From positions 47,956,859 through 48,020,858 of the forward strand of contig CM059575.1 in assembly GCA_030386875.1 (NCBI GenBank): a stretch of 64,000 nt of DNA. The letters run 5' to 3'. Origin of the DNA: Morinoia aosen. Lineage: Eukaryota; Arthropoda; Malacostraca; Amphipoda; Talitridae. Position numbers and translations under genes: made by a program. Below the pieces are notes generated by a model that worked only from the letters and a program-made list of their open reading frames with translations, was not told the DNA's origin and did no database searches. This document shows, one piece after another, positions 1 to 12,902 of this stretch (position 1 is the first letter of the stretch; each line of letters opens with the position of its first letter).

Positions 1-1696
1 TCGTTTCGAAGAGAGGGAGGGAGGCACCATTTAGTATTGAGATAAGGAAACCCGGAATCTATGCAGAAGGGGCATGGAAACAGTAAGTTGAAAAAAAAGT
101 TCATGAAACAAGATATAAGTTGAAGATGACAGTAGTAGGTGCAGAAAAACAGGGCAGCAGTGAACCAAAAACTGGTGGTCCTTAACATAAAAAAAACATT
201 CTATTCCAATAAAAAAAGGCCTACATAACTCTCAGCTTGTGCCCTCACACCTTTTCCCCATGGGAGTCCTAATTCTCATAGATACAATATTTGTATCCCA
301 GTGAGGGGAAAGATATTAGTTAATGAACGAAAAGAACTGTGTGAGCTTACACGAACCATATATTAACTCACAGGTGGAATGCTCCTTGAAAGAGATTTTC
401 ATCTGTAGACGAGCTCGTCCTAACACAGAGTAGGACATTTCCTAGGCCACACCACCGTCATGACGTCATGGTGAGCTGGTGACGTGCAGACTGAGACCCA
501 CACATCGCTGAAGCTCCGTTATCTAGAATATAAATAAAGCATGTAATTGTGTGATAAATCAAAATCAATTGCGCTCCCCATTTTGGAAACTGCCTAATTG
601 CAAGAAGAATGCAGCTTTGTTTGTAAAAACCTTTACTACACCGTATCATACTAAATAAAGAATGACCAGGACATTTAGACATATAAATAGGATCGAGATT
701 CATGCCGCTTTTACCTCCACAGGAAAGTTTTCATGGATTGTTAAATTCTAAATAAACGGTGGATAGGCCAGTCAGTTCGGCCTTTGTTCAATAATTCTTA
801 GATTATGAGGATGGGTGCTGCAATGAGAGCCATCACAGCGTAATATGTATTATTCATACTGGTAATGAAAAGTTTTATGTGTGCAATCACTGACCAGCAT
901 CACATTTTCACAGTACTTTTCAACAACTGTATGCTTTTTGCCTACTGAATGCAGTTGGAAACTGGTATCTTTGATATCATTTCCATAATGAGTTTTAATG
1001 TTTATCCATATTCATAAACAAAATTAAAATTGTCAAATTTATTCCACACACAATAAACCTGGAAAGTAATTTCTGATAATAAATATAGTGTTATATGTTC
1101 CTCATTGGAAAAAATCATTTCTAAATTTTACATTTACCCAGAATCACCAAAACAATTCAAACAAACATCATGCTGGATGTCTTCTCATATTTCATTTCAA
1201 AATTTTACTACTTTTTACAACCTTCAACAGCAAAAATGACTTCCGAATTTTTACAAAATAAATGTCCAAATGTGCAGGATGTGAGAAATCATCCTATAAT
1301 GAGTATAATAAATGCCATAGCAATAATAGCATGCAATAGCATAGAAAAATTTCAAGTTGATTAATACATAAAATACTAAATTAGAAACTTATTACTAAAT
1401 GAAGCGTCCAATGCATAATTGCAAAAAATACCCAATTTTTTATGTACCACTTCCCAAACAGACCCTAACAAATGTTTGGCCAAGACCCTGTCTCATTTTT
1501 CAACAATGAGAACAAATTTACAAAAAAAAACTAACTGGAAATTAGTAGACCCCAGGGAATTGTCCAATCCTCTTACAGGAACATTTCCTACAAACTGCAG
1601 CAAATATCTGATTCTGAAAGAAATGAATTTTTGAAAATCAATCTTCAAGCTTTATGTGCATTTTTACTTTACGTTCCATTTTCAGTGAATTATCCC
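1..1696. other. AT-rich intergenic sequence, nothing recognised
   Basis: I see no gene, RNA or element boundary here. Open frames in this stretch are short, have biased composition and resemble no family I know. The right edge is where similarity to 51995 onward begins. Confidence 0.6.
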
Positions 1697-2619
1697 GCCT
1701 CACAATTTTTTACAACCCTGACAGGTGAAATAAACTCTCAAGGCAAATTTCATTACTACTTTCTTTTTTGCGGCTTCTCAAATTTTTTTGCTTGTAACTA
1801 CTTTACTACCTAGTAGACACCCTGTTATGGGAATGAAAGAAATGTCCAATAATCAACACAAAGCAATAGTACTGAATCATAAGAATTAAATACTTTACAT
1901 TTCAACATGACAGGTCTTAATTTACTTGAGGTATCAGCAAAGGCTTCATTGGAGGGATTGCATGAAAAGAACTATTGTCTCTAGCTTCAGACTCAAGCAA
2001 ATCTAGATGGATTTCACTTACTGAGTTTCCAAAGTTTTATTGACCCTGGGCTATTATCAATGGGAGTATCACATTGAATTTTGACAGTTAAATGAAACAG
2101 ATTTACTGAACAAGTCTAAGCGTTCATCAGGATGTGACTAAGAATTAGAGGGAATTAAGAGCTGTTCACTTCATTTCCATTATTGGATGATTCTGAAATT
2201 AATCAATCATTAACACAAGGTTGGGAGACATTACCAAATACATCTGGGCAAGTGTTAGAAACTAGATCATTTATTATTCAACTTTTCAACATTACAAAAC
2301 CTTTCCAGAATATCATGGTAAGAACAATGGTAAGAAATTCACTTTGCATATTTTTATTGATTAATTGTCAATAGTTGAAAAATTCACTAACTCTGTAGTC
2401 TATAAAAAAAAAATATTTTGATGTACAAGCATCTTCAGGCTGAAAATACATATAAAAACACATACAGTCACAATGATAAAGTGCAAATCTAATACCCAAA
2501 GCTACATCCAACAGAGTGATAATTTTGAAAATGACAGCACTGGAAAATGATTAGAAGCAAAACTTGTACCACATTAATAAGTGCTGGTGAGACTATATCT
2601 TTTTACTTTATAATTAAAA

Positions 2620-4405
2620 ACTCAGGTTTTATTTCGAAAAGCTCGGGTTACATTTCGAAAAGCTCGGGTTACATTTCGAAAAGCTCGGGTTACATTTCGA
2701 AAAGCTCGGGTTACATTTCGAAAAGCTCAGGTTACATTTCGAAAAGCTCGGGTTACATTTCGAAAAGCTCGGGTTACATTTCGAAAAGCTTGGATTACAT
2801 TTCGATAAGCTCGGGTTACATTTTGAAAAGCTCGGGTTACATTTTGAAAAGCTCGGGTTACATTTTGAAAAGCTCGGGTTACATTTCGAAAAGCTCGGGT
2901 TACATTTCGAAAAGCTCGGGTTACATTTCGAAAAGCTCGGGTTACATTTCGAAAAGCTCGGGTTACATTTCGAAAAGCTCGGGTTTTATTTCAAAATGCT
3001 GTGATTTCATTTTAAAAAAGCTCTGATTTCATTTCAAAAAGCTCTGATTTCATTTCAAAAAGCTCTGATTTCATTTCAAAAAGCTCTGATTTCATTTCAA
3101 AAAGCTCTGATTTCATTTCAAAAAGCTCTAATTTTGTTTCAAAAGCTCTGATTTTGTTTCAAAAAGCTCTGATTTTGTTTCAAAAAGCTCTGATTTTGTT
3201 TCAAAAAGCTCTGATTTTGTTTCAAAAAGCTCTGATTTTGTTTCAAAAAGCTCTGATTTCATTTCAAAAAGCTCTGATTTTGGTTCAAAAAGCTCTGATT
3301 TCATTTCAAAAAGCTCTGATTTCATTTCAAAAAGCTCTGATTTTGTTTCAAAAAGCTCTGATTTCATTTCAAAAAGCTCTGATTTTGTTTCATAAAGCTC
3401 TGATTTTGTTCCAAAAAGCTCTGATTTTGTTCCAAAAAGCTCTGATTTTGTTTCAAAAAGCTCTGATTTTGTTTCAAAAAGCTCTGATTTTGTTTCAAAA
3501 AGCTCTGATTTTGTTTCAAAAAGCTCTGATTTTGTTTCAAAAAGCTCAGGTTTTGTTTCAAAAAGCTCAGGTTTTATAACTAGGTCACATATTATTTTGA
3601 AAAATCTCAAGTTCAATTTAAAAAAACCTCAAGCTCAATTTAAAAACCCTCAAGTTCAATTTAAAAAAAACTCAAGTTCAATTTCAAAAAACCTCAAGGT
3701 AAATTTAAAAAACCTCAGGTTCAATGTAAAAAACCTCAAATTCATTTTAAAAAACCTAAAGTTTAATGTAAAAAAACCTCAAGTTCATATTAAAAAACCT
3801 AAAGTTCAATTTAAAAATCTCAAGTTCAATTTAAAAATCTCAAGTTCAATTTAAAAAACCTCAGGTTCACTGTATGAAATCTCAGGTTCAATGTAAGAAA
3901 TCTCAGGTTCAATGTAAGAAATCTCAGGTTCAATGTAAGAAATCTCAGGTTCAATGTAAAAAACGTCAGGTTCAATGTAAAAAACCTCAGGTTCAATGTA
4001 AAAAACCTGAGTTTCAATGTAAAAAACATCAGGTTCAGTGTAAAAAAAAAATGTAAAAAACCTAAGGTTCAATGTAAAAAAGGTCAAGTTCAATGTAAAA
4101 AAGGTCAAGTTCAATGTAAAAAAGGTCAAGTTCAATGTAAAAAAGGTCAAGTTCAATGTAAAAAAGGTCAAGTTCAATGTAAAAAGGTCAAGTTCAATGT
4201 AAAAAAGGTCAAGTTCAATGTAAAAAAGTTCAAGTTTAATGTAAAAAAGTTCAAGTTTAATGTAAAAAAGTTAAATTTTAACTTAAAAATGCTCAAGTTT
4301 AATTTTAAAATGCTCAAGTTGATTTAAAAAATCTGAAATTGGTTTAAAAAATCTGAAGTTGGTTTAAAAAAAGCTCAAGTTCAATTTAAAGCACCCAATT
4401 TTGAC
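2620..4405. repeat. 21-bp minisatellite array with three sequence blocks
   Basis: The array is tandem with a 21-bp period. Block 1 (about 2620-2990) has the core GGGTTACATTTCGAAAA. Block 2 (about 2991-3580) has cores TGATTTCATTTCAAAAA and TGATTTTGTTTCAAAAA. After a break of about 20 bp, block 3 (about 3598-4405) has cores CAAGTTCAATTTAAAAA and GGTTCAATGTAAGAAA. Because 21 is a multiple of three and the units lack stops, long open frames of seven-residue repeats appear on both strands; these are artefacts. Neighbouring units are near-identical within a block and differ between blocks, as expected from local unequal exchange or slippage. Confidence 0.95.
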
Positions 4406-4535
4406 ATAAAAAAGGTCTGGTGTTATTTATAAAAGAACAAGAACATAGGTATAGGTAAACAATTTTAGAAACATTAGATTTTCAAAATAATTTCATCTGT
4501 TATAAAATATACTTAACATATTTTAAATTATGACC

Positions 4536-4592
4536 TGAATTGAATTAAACTTGAGCTTTTTAAAATAGAACTTGAGCTTTTTATAAGCATAA
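4536..4592. repeat. Two array-type units in inverted orientation
   Basis: The motif AACTTGAGCTTTTTA occurs twice here with small differences. It is the reverse complement of the AAAAAGCTCAAGTT-type unit of the array that ends about 130 bp upstream. Copy B has the same inverted units near 53210-53240, so the arrangement is ancestral to the family. The array can therefore fold back on this segment. Confidence 0.7.
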
Positions 4593-5506
4593 ATAAAAAA
4601 GTGTAGGTTACAGTATTGCTCTAGGTGTAATACTAAAAAATATGTTAATACTGTTACCTAACCTTACTAAAGTAGTACATATTGCTGTGGTACAAATTTA
4701 GTTTCTAATTATTTTCTTGTGCTATCATTTCTAAAATTATTAATTTGTCTGATGTAGCTTTGAGTATTAGATTAGCATTTTATAAGTGACTGAAAATATT
4801 TCTCTGTATCATTTTATCCTGAACATGATGTTCCTATTTTGAAATGTCACTTTTTATAGAGTACAGAGTTAGAGAATTTTTCAGCAATTGACATTGTTTC
4901 AATAATAATATGTTGAGCAAATTTATTACTACTTTAACACACAATGAAATGGAATGATTTGGTAAAGTTGGAAATTTTGCCCAACTAATTCCAATTTGTC
5001 ATTAGATTGAGAACAATTTCCGAATTAATAATGCTCACGACAATCCTCAAATGTTTCTACTGCACAAGCAATCAAGAACATAATTTCAGCTTCTGCAAAG
5101 ACATTGTAGATAGGTAGTGGGATGTCAGCATAGCAAATCAGAAAGTAACTATCAGTAGAAATAAGTTGTAGTGGGTTTGAGAAAATATTAAACTAAATTT
5201 TTTCCCAAAAAATATTGATGGTGTCCATTAAAAGTTTGATTCAGGAATACACCACACCTCATCTCTAAAAACACAACTGAGGTGAGTCAGAATATAATTT
5301 GTAATGTCAACACATGTTAAAACAAGATCTTACCAACTTCATAATTTTTGACTATTTTATGCAGTTGGAAACTGCTCTCAATGATGCCTTATCTGTAATA
5401 ACTTTTTGTGTCTAAAAATATGATACTAATACGCATATACAAATATTTCTCACAAACACATATATTACTAGGTAGAATATAATTTGGCAAACGGTTAGGA
5501 AAGAAA

Positions 5507-5997
5507 CATTACTAATTTTCCACTTTTTGGAGCCTAAGCATAGCTAATTAGATCAAAATAAACAACTTTTCTTCCATGCACTTTCTGTCGCAAATTAGCA
5601 TTAAAGGTAAAAGCGGTAGGTTTAGTTTGGCTCCTATGTAATTCATTATTTGCCAGCCCCACAGAGCCTGAACCCACTTCTAGGATCTTTTAATTAACAA
5701 CACAATAGAAATTATCACCCATAAATAAGAAGTTATAACAGTATGTTAACTTTTGTCTTACATGGTGGGAATGAGCTCAATCATTCGAGCGCATCGGATG
5801 GAAGAGTCCATTGTTGTGTTGCCATCCAACGCGCTCGGTGAATTAATTTCCGTTTCAAACACTAGAGTTGCGGTCCGTAATTTACCACTATAACTCCTCA
5901 AATACTCATTTGCAACAAAAAGTGCATGGAAGAAAAATTGTTCATTTACATCTAATTAGCTATGTTTAGGCACCAAAAAGTAGAAAATTGATCATTG
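5507..5997. mobile_element. MITE with about 120-bp terminal inverted repeats
   Basis: The left arm (5507-5625) and the reverse complement of the right arm (about 5870-5997) match over roughly 120 bp. Shared words include CATAGCTAATTAGAT and TTTTCTTCCATGCACTTT. The interior is under 250 bp and noncoding, which is the structure of a nonautonomous DNA transposon. The exact termini and target duplication are not resolved. Part of the arm (AACAACTTTTCTTCCATGC) also occurs in the arms of the MITE at 53398-54071, so the two belong to one extended family. Confidence 0.8.
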
Positions 5998-7080
5998 TAA
6001 TCTCCTGAACATTAACCACTAATTTTCTGTAGTAATTACACAAGGTTATACTCTCCACCAGTCACCAGAAGGAAAGTCACTTACATTTATAAAAAATTTA
6101 CATTTAGGTATATTCAAACTAATCTAAATAATTATTATTTTGATCCAATGAAACACATTACCTTAATATTCAACAAGTGAGCATTGAATGTTTCACATTT
6201 CATTAAAATAGGCATACCAGAGCAAGACTCAATGGTAATATTTTTAAGCTATTATGCAACATTATCAATAAATTTTTAGTCTCTCTGAAAACAATTTGCA
6301 CCGTCACAAAAACAAACAAAATTGGCATGAGCAAGTTACCAAAAATTTCCAGAAGGTAACTATCAGCACAAATAAATCTAAGGGTAGAAATTATTTACTA
6401 TTGAAATTTTGCTCAAACCATGATTTTGCTGGCATGAATCAGCAGTTCGATTTAGTTACACACCCATTTTCATCCACACTATTTTAAGAAAGGCGGCTGA
6501 AATGAATAATTAATGACACCAAACAACTTACGCATTTTCTTTATACATTATTCCTTGTTTACTACAGTAGTTTAACTTGAATGGTAACTTTGATGTGTGT
6601 ACACATATAAAATGCAATTTTTTCTTGTGAATGCACAGAATAATTTTAAAATCTCCCCCGTTTCCAATAAAACATATCAATATAACTTAAAACGCCAACA
6701 TTAAGGCAATTAGATCTTGGTTCCAATATTACAAGCTATGAAATTTCAATGTTTAGACCTTGATACTTTGAAGCATTCTAAACAGTAAATAGTATGAAAG
6801 CTCAAACTTGCAGCACCACAATGAACAACAGCGAGCAATGTGACACCGTAAGCTCAAATGCAAGTTCAAAAATCACGAAGGTTTCAATAATTTTTGCATG
6901 TGGATTCACTAATTTAAAAATATTTCATTAATAAAACCTGGGAATTTATAAAGGTATGCTTGTATTTTTTGATATGTTCGTTTTTAATCACTTCACATAA
7001 AATCATTTCATTATAAAATAGGCCAATAAGGTTTAGAATTGTTACAAATATGAACGTGATAAACAATTGTACTCTCGTAC
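5998..7080. other. AT-rich intergenic sequence, nothing recognised
   Basis: No coding or structural signal. A short word near 6360 (AACTATCAGCACAAATAA) resembles one near 5148 in copy A, which hints at an older internal duplication of that family. Confidence 0.5.
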
Positions 7081-7475
7081 TCTAACTCTTTTAAAAACTG
7101 ACAGGCCGTATCCGGGATAGTACAGAAAGTTTTGTGGAAACCACAGAAATTTCTTGAGCACGCAGTCAAAAGACTTAAGTTTACCACTCGTAACTTTTGA
7201 AAGAATCCACCGATTGACTTTAAATTACTCTCAAACGAAAGAACAAAGCATTAAGCTGAAAGAAAATGCTTTGACCGGCAGGCCGCAGCCGAGACGGTTT
7301 AGAAACTACAGAAATTTCTCTAACGCGCAGTCAAAAAACTTCACCATTTCATTTGTAGTATAATGTATAAAATTACGTACGTGTGTAGCCATATGCGTCC
7401 AGCTCTTGTGAATGTTTCAGCCCTGATGACGAACTCCACTTGTGAGTTCGAAAGCTTGGCCTAATATATATTTTT
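7080..7475 (+). mobile_element. Possible Penelope-like element tail with a hammerhead-like core
   Basis: Two diverged copies of a segment containing ACAGAAATTTCT and CGCAGTCAAAA lie at about 7140-7175 and 7308-7345. Downstream, CTGATGA (7423-7429) is followed by a six-base-pair stem (GAACTC 7431-7436 with GAGTTC 7444-7449) and then GAAA (7450-7453). The same order, CTGATGA, one base, stem, GAAA, recurs at 56488-56513 just after a recognisable Penelope GIY-YIG domain. Penelope-like elements are known to carry hammerhead-type motifs in their terminal repeats. No RT or endonuclease coding is visible here, so the assignment rests on this motif and on the adjacent repeat shared with 56634-56955. 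Confidence 0.35.
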
Positions 7476-7775
7476 TAACCTGGAAGAGTTATTTAAAAAA
7501 AAACCTAACTGCAAATATGGAACCCAGGCGTCAACTATTCACCTTGATAATGTATAAAGTGTTAAAATTAAAACGTTTGAAATTAAATTCAAAACATTTG
7601 AAGCCCTAGTTAAAGAATTTCACCTTCATATTACAATGTATAAAATTAAAATGTATGAATATTGAAAAGTTGCAAACGAAAATCCAATCTTCGGTTTTTT
7701 AAATCTAAGCTTCGATTTTCAATTTCCCAATAAAAGAATCAAAGCTCAAATTACATCATGTGAAGGTTACGTAAA

Positions 7776-8095
7776 CTAATTTGATTTGACCACGGGTGAT
7801 ACATAACATAATTTTATCTGACTTGTCTTCGATTAAACTTATTCATGGACTATCATTGACGATAGATTCAAATAATGAAGTATAGTCTGAAAAACAACAG
7901 TAGTTTTACAGTTGTATTTCTACGGTAAGAACGACAGCCAGAAATCGACGGTGAATCACGGTCATCATCGTCGGCGTGCAGTTTTAGCGTCTAAAATTAC
8001 CGTAGATCACTGGTAATATTATTTACCGTCGGAATACTTAGATAAAAGATGAAAACCGATCATAATTACCGTTAGGCCGGCGATAAAATTCTGAC
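7776..8095. repeat. CGACGATAA-rich repeat family, copy 1
   Basis: About 320 bp align with 56634-56955, for example ACCACGGGTGATACATAACA against ACCACGAGTAATACATAACA, and AACGGTCATCATCGTCGGCG against the same context. The right terminus, read in reverse, is CAGTCAGAATTTTATCG and matches CAGTCCGAATTTTATCG in copy 2, which suggests a true element end. It is noncoding. Both copies lie a few hundred bases downstream of a CTGATGA...GAAA motif. Confidence 0.8.
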
Positions 8096-8099
8096 TGGT

Positions 8100-9299
8100 T
8101 ATATGAAAAACATAAACCTATCAGTTTAAAACTTTCCACTATTAAATTACTTGAATGGAGTATTATCTTCTATTTTTATATTCCATCAGTAGTCTGCTAA
8201 CATGCCAGGGCTCCATTCCTTTGAATCGTTTCTCCATCACTGAAATATTCCTATGGAGTCTTTCACATCATCAAGATTCTTCGCCAAAAATCCAAATGAG
8301 TGTAGATTATTTGAAATTTTAGACATGCCACATGTTACTCATGGAAATACTTTTTTTAATTCTAGCTTGACTTAAAAAAAGTAATTTTTGTCAAATATAA
8401 GCTCACAATAATAAATCTGTGTAAAGATCATAAAAACATAAGTGATCTGTCACCATTTTTATGTACAAAAAGAGGGGGAGATCAATTTCTGCCATTTTTT
8501 TCTGAAATTCTCTGAAGTAACAATTTTGCAAAAACCATGCCTAAATCCGCAAAATAGAGGCCCGAAATGGATTTTCCCCGTCACTTTGCTTGTAAAAACA
8601 GCCACAGATTTCGGGAACTTAATTGAATGTTGTGGAGTGTTATTAGAGAATATTTATACGAATATTAGACCCCAAACATCCGACTTCTAAAATAGCAAGA
8701 TTTCAATCCTTGAGATCAGCCATTCTCAACCTTTCCTCCAACATTGACACTATGCCTTATGTACTAAATATATTAGGCCAAAATTGTCATCAACTAGAGG
8801 TAAATTTACCCCTAGTTGAGATCACGAATTACTGCTTTAGAGTATAACGTAAAGAGCGTCGTTGAAAGGCCGGCTAATTGACATCCTACCATAGATATGC
8901 AGAAGGCCTCTTTTATCCGGGTCACATCTCAAATGAGTAAGGACCACTTAATTTCAGCTGGTCGTCGATTTCAGACCAGACTAGAAGCAATCATTGAAGC
9001 CAACGGTAATTCAAAGAATAATTTGATGTAAAAGTATGGTCAAGAATATTTTTATTAACTTGAGTCATATGTATCTAGGGCTATTAAAAGTGCTGTCGTG
9101 TATAAATCATATTAAAAATGTCCTTTAATAGCCCTCGAACATTATATCTCCATACTATATCACTAATGCAGGGGTAAAATAAATTCAAGCATAAATATGT
9201 TCAGCCATACTCGATTAAATTACGCGCCATAAAATTTATAAACAACTCAAGACTAGTGCTATCTAGATAAAAAATGAAGGATGATTCCCTCACCACCAC
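8100..9299. other. Intergenic sequence, nothing recognised
   Basis: AT-rich sequence with small open frames of no recognisable family. No repeats of note. Confidence 0.5.
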
Positions 9300-9690
9300 G
9301 CTTCAGTACAATGTTCACGAGCAAGACCGGCATGAGCGCTTGTCTTCGTGTGGTCCCTTGCAATATTTATAGTGCCATAGAAGGGTGTGTTGAAGGGGCC
9401 GTCCCGCTGTCGAGTTTGCCTTCAGTGTTACGGCTGCACAGCTAGCGCGCAGCTCCCCTCGCGGTGCACAAACAATTCTAACGCCATTATCGCTCTGGGG
9501 GAGTCCATCACACTCACAATTGCCCTCCATTTTAGGAGGAATAAATTTTCCTGCTGTAAGAGCCACAAATTGCTTTGGAGGAAGGGGCTTGAGAGGGTTG
9601 CGGCTCCCCGTCGCCCAGCTCCCGATAAATTCGCTGGCCCCGACGAGCATTCATTCTCATTTGGGAGCTCCAAACATGTAGACTTGTTTT
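9300..9690. other. GC-rich block with overlapping open frames on both strands
   Basis: Base composition shifts sharply to GC-rich with many CpGs. Open frames overlap on both strands (+ 9387-9695, - 9315-9650 and 9428-9673), so none is favoured by frame evidence alone. I recognise no domain. It could be a CpG-rich promoter or 5' exon of an unseen gene, or an old fragment of a GC-rich mobile element. Confidence 0.4.
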
Positions 9691-9699
9691 CATAAATTT

Positions 9700-11271
9700 A
9701 GCTCTTCTCAGTGAGGCTAGTCACTGAATGAGAGTAATAAGCATCATAACCGACGTCGGGAAGGTTATTTTGTTCACACCACGAACCAGTGCACGGAATT
9801 TTAAGATCGTTTATACTTTACTTCATTAACCATTTATCAAACTAATTCTTAATACCTGGAGGCTGATCATAATTTCTGCAGTTAAGTTTGCGACTCAATA
9901 TTCTCATTTTTCATTTAAAACGTTACTCTTTTTCTTACCACAATAGGTGTTTTTATTTTTCGTTTGTGAAAATCTGCCGCAACAAGCAAGTCTAATATTA
10001 ATCCCTGATGTCAAGAAATTCTAAGCATATAGGTTAATATACTTGTAAACTGTCATAAGTGTTTTCACCCCACAAAGTTCGTTATCTTTATTATTTCCAT
10101 GAATTGACAAACTCTATTCAATTTCAGTTAACGAGCTATAGGATACATTTTTATGTTTTTTCTCTCCGTTTTTGTACAAGCATCAAACTGGACGTCATGG
10201 CACCTAGGTATGTTTACCAATTAAAGACATTTGGATCTCATTTCGGCAGTAATGTTACTCTTTATAATTTTTTCCCTTTATAGGACATTAACATTTTCTT
10301 CTCTTATTCATGTCCTAAATTTTTTTGTGCTTGTGTGGTGCTTATCCCGGTCTTGAGTAGATTATGACACCCCTATCTAGGTTGTCACTTCCACGAATCA
10401 CTCCAATTATGTCGTACATGTCTTGTAGCCGTTGTAAGACAATCGTTTTCATGTTTATAACTCAGGTGGACTCGTTTGTGCCACTATTATTAGCATGGAT
10501 ATATCATAATTCGTTGCGTGATAAAACATACTTTCTCCGAGTTCCTTGATTGGAATACTAGTTGAGACGTAGGAGTGAATGTATAGTTCTGAATGTCAAC
10601 CTATTGTTCTTAGACTTAGGATTATTTTAATCCTCCCGTTTTACTGTCAAAAAATTCCTTATATCGCAAGTCCCTGAGTTCGTATTTTATTGTCAGTGTG
10701 CACTAAGATGAGTGTTAGTGTTTTCAACAGTGTATCGTCACTGAAATTGTATTTCCTATCCTAATTGTAGTTACATTTATTATCAAATCTAGATTAAAGC
10801 AGGATTAGGAAACAGCGCCCTCAATCATTTGTTTTGACTTGGGACATGGGTATTACGATACTCATGTGTGTGTGTGTGTATCATATAAGGATCCTCACTA
10901 TAAGATTTTTTAAAAACCAAAGATGAGCTGTTTGTATCATCTTTATTGGAAATAAACTGTTGTTCTTTTTTTTTTCATTATTCCTTAATTGTATTATTTA
11001 TATGTACATTAGGAGCGTTAAGTTATAAGAATTTCAAATACCACATTATGAATGTTTTAAATGAAACGATGCTCTGTCAAGAAAACAAATTCTATCCCCA
11101 TAGACCTACAAAACGATTTGAACATTCCTCAAGGATCCACCTTATGCCTAACTTACTATTTTCATTTGTAATTTCCTTCCAATACCATTGAACCCAAGAA
11201 TCTCTATGAATGTAGATGAAGATCAAATCGCAATAAGTTTTATGTTCGGATTGTTAGAAACGCAGGTAAGC
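9700..11271. other. Intergenic sequence, nothing recognised
   Basis: No gene, RNA or element boundary seen. A short TG dinucleotide run lies near 10868-10878. Confidence 0.5.
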
Positions 11272-12902
11272 GCTCGAGGTCCTCTAAAGCCAGGGCAGCA
11301 GACCGGTACCAGTCCGCGAACCAATTGGTACTGAGGACGCAAAAGAAGTATTTAAACCTTATACAGCCCGGAAGTACTATACAGTCCTTTTTTAAAAAAA
11401 ATTCAGTCTTCAGAATGTCTATCGCCGAAGAATACGAGTGCTAAATACATTCAGTTGCTATTCTGTTTCAAAAAAAGTAGCGCCAAGCTTTTGAATTCCA
11501 TGTTTATAGTCAGTTATTAGAAAGAATTAAAAGCAGATGGTGACTTCGTTTCTAAAACTAGTGAACTGCAATTTAGAGAGAAAATGACTGACAAGGCAGG
11601 AAGGCTGGCCTAAACGTAAAATTTATTAGAGTTATGGGGGCACTATATAGAGAATGGAATTTTATTGCGATTAATGATTCTGTGCCAACAGTACATCATT
11701 CATCATTACAATGAAAGTGTTTATATCAGTTGTATGTACGACTTTTGAATTTTTATATATAAGTTTTCATAGTTTTCCTCTTAAAGATTCATGATTATGA
11801 AAAGTTAATATAAAACTGAGTTAGTACATGGAAAATGTTCTGAACTTAAGTTAGGGTGTAAATGTTTCGTGAAAAAATGATAATGTAAAAAATGGAAAAT
11901 TGATGAAAATACTCACGCTTTTACATTTCAATACTTAATGAACTCAAACACTAAAAACTCTTTTCTTCAAATTTTTATGTATTTTTTCGTTCATTTTCAT
12001 AATTTTCATATCGTATTTTTACTTGTATTTTCAAAAATAATTTTTATTAAGTTTATCATTGAATATTAAAATGTAAAATTCGCCCAGTTCTTCCTCATAG
12101 CGAGTCACAACTAAGTTACCTAATCGCCATCTATTGTATTATAGAAGGAAGGTGGCTAAAAGCGTGTGGAAACACCCACACGATCACTCATTACATTTAT
12201 TTCTTCTCCATCTGCTGTGAGACCTAGCTTCTACAATATTACTTCATTTATATGCAGCATAGGGTGAATGTTTATTTTTTCTCCTATTATCAAGTTCATC
12301 ATTTCATTCTCATGCGTATCTTTTCTAAGTCTTAAAAAAATTATAATGCAGTGAAAAAATTGGGCTGCAGAAGGCTATTTCTCATTTTATTTACTAATTG
12401 TGTCTAACGATTTTTTGCCTTTCATTTTCCAAGTTATAACTCGGTCATTTGAGGACTGAAATTACAGCCCAAAAATTAGCGAAAATGAGTACCAAACATA
12501 CGTCGTTAGAAATTTTTATTGCGATGCGAACGGGAAAAGGCCCAGTGAAGAAGCTGAAGAAGAGCCTTTGACATGAAAAAATAGTTCGCTTCCAACAGAC
12601 AATATCATGAAACCTACTTGAAATTTGGATATTTTGTGACAGGTGTTTCCCCTACACCAACACCGCTCAGCGTGGTACGCGCCGACCGGCTCTCTAGTGA
12701 AACAATGAAATCTTCAAAACTGCTTCACCACCTGAAAACCATGCACCTTGGATTAAAAGGCAAGTCACTAGAGCATTTTGAAAAAATGGGTATATGAAGG
12801 ACAGAATAAATTTTTGCGAGAACGTATTTTCATTAGTGTGGTGGCACACGTTAATATAAGAGAATGCCCTGAGAGCATCATAATTGCATAGCAGGCTAAT
12901 AA

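Larger units (their letters stand above)
1697..5235. repeat. Dispersed noncoding repeat family, copy A
   Basis: This stretch aligns collinearly with 51995-55990 (copy B). Shared landmarks include TACTACCTAGTAGACACCC near 1805 and 52110, and a block around TATTGCTCTAGGT near 4610 and 53270. The two copies differ by scattered substitutions and small indels, so the duplication is old. The family encodes no protein that I recognise on either strand. The main difference is the internal 21-bp array, about 1.8 kb here against about 0.24 kb in copy B. Copy A lacks the MITE and the LTR present in copy B, so it serves as the unoccupied reference site for both. I found no terminal repeat or target duplication, so the class (DNA element, satellite-bearing MITE or segmental duplication) is undecided. 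Confidence 0.85.

Noticed and set aside
2547-3616. Open frames of 141-162 codons made of seven-residue repeats on both strands
   Set aside because: They are produced by the 21-bp period of a minisatellite; overlapping frames on both strands and the lack of any start or stop context argue against a protein.
3597-4177. More repeat-peptide frames (KKPQVQC, LTLNLRF types)
   Set aside because: Same minisatellite artefact, block 3.
2620-4405. CRISPR array
   Set aside because: Units are contiguous with no unique spacers, in eukaryotic-type sequence.
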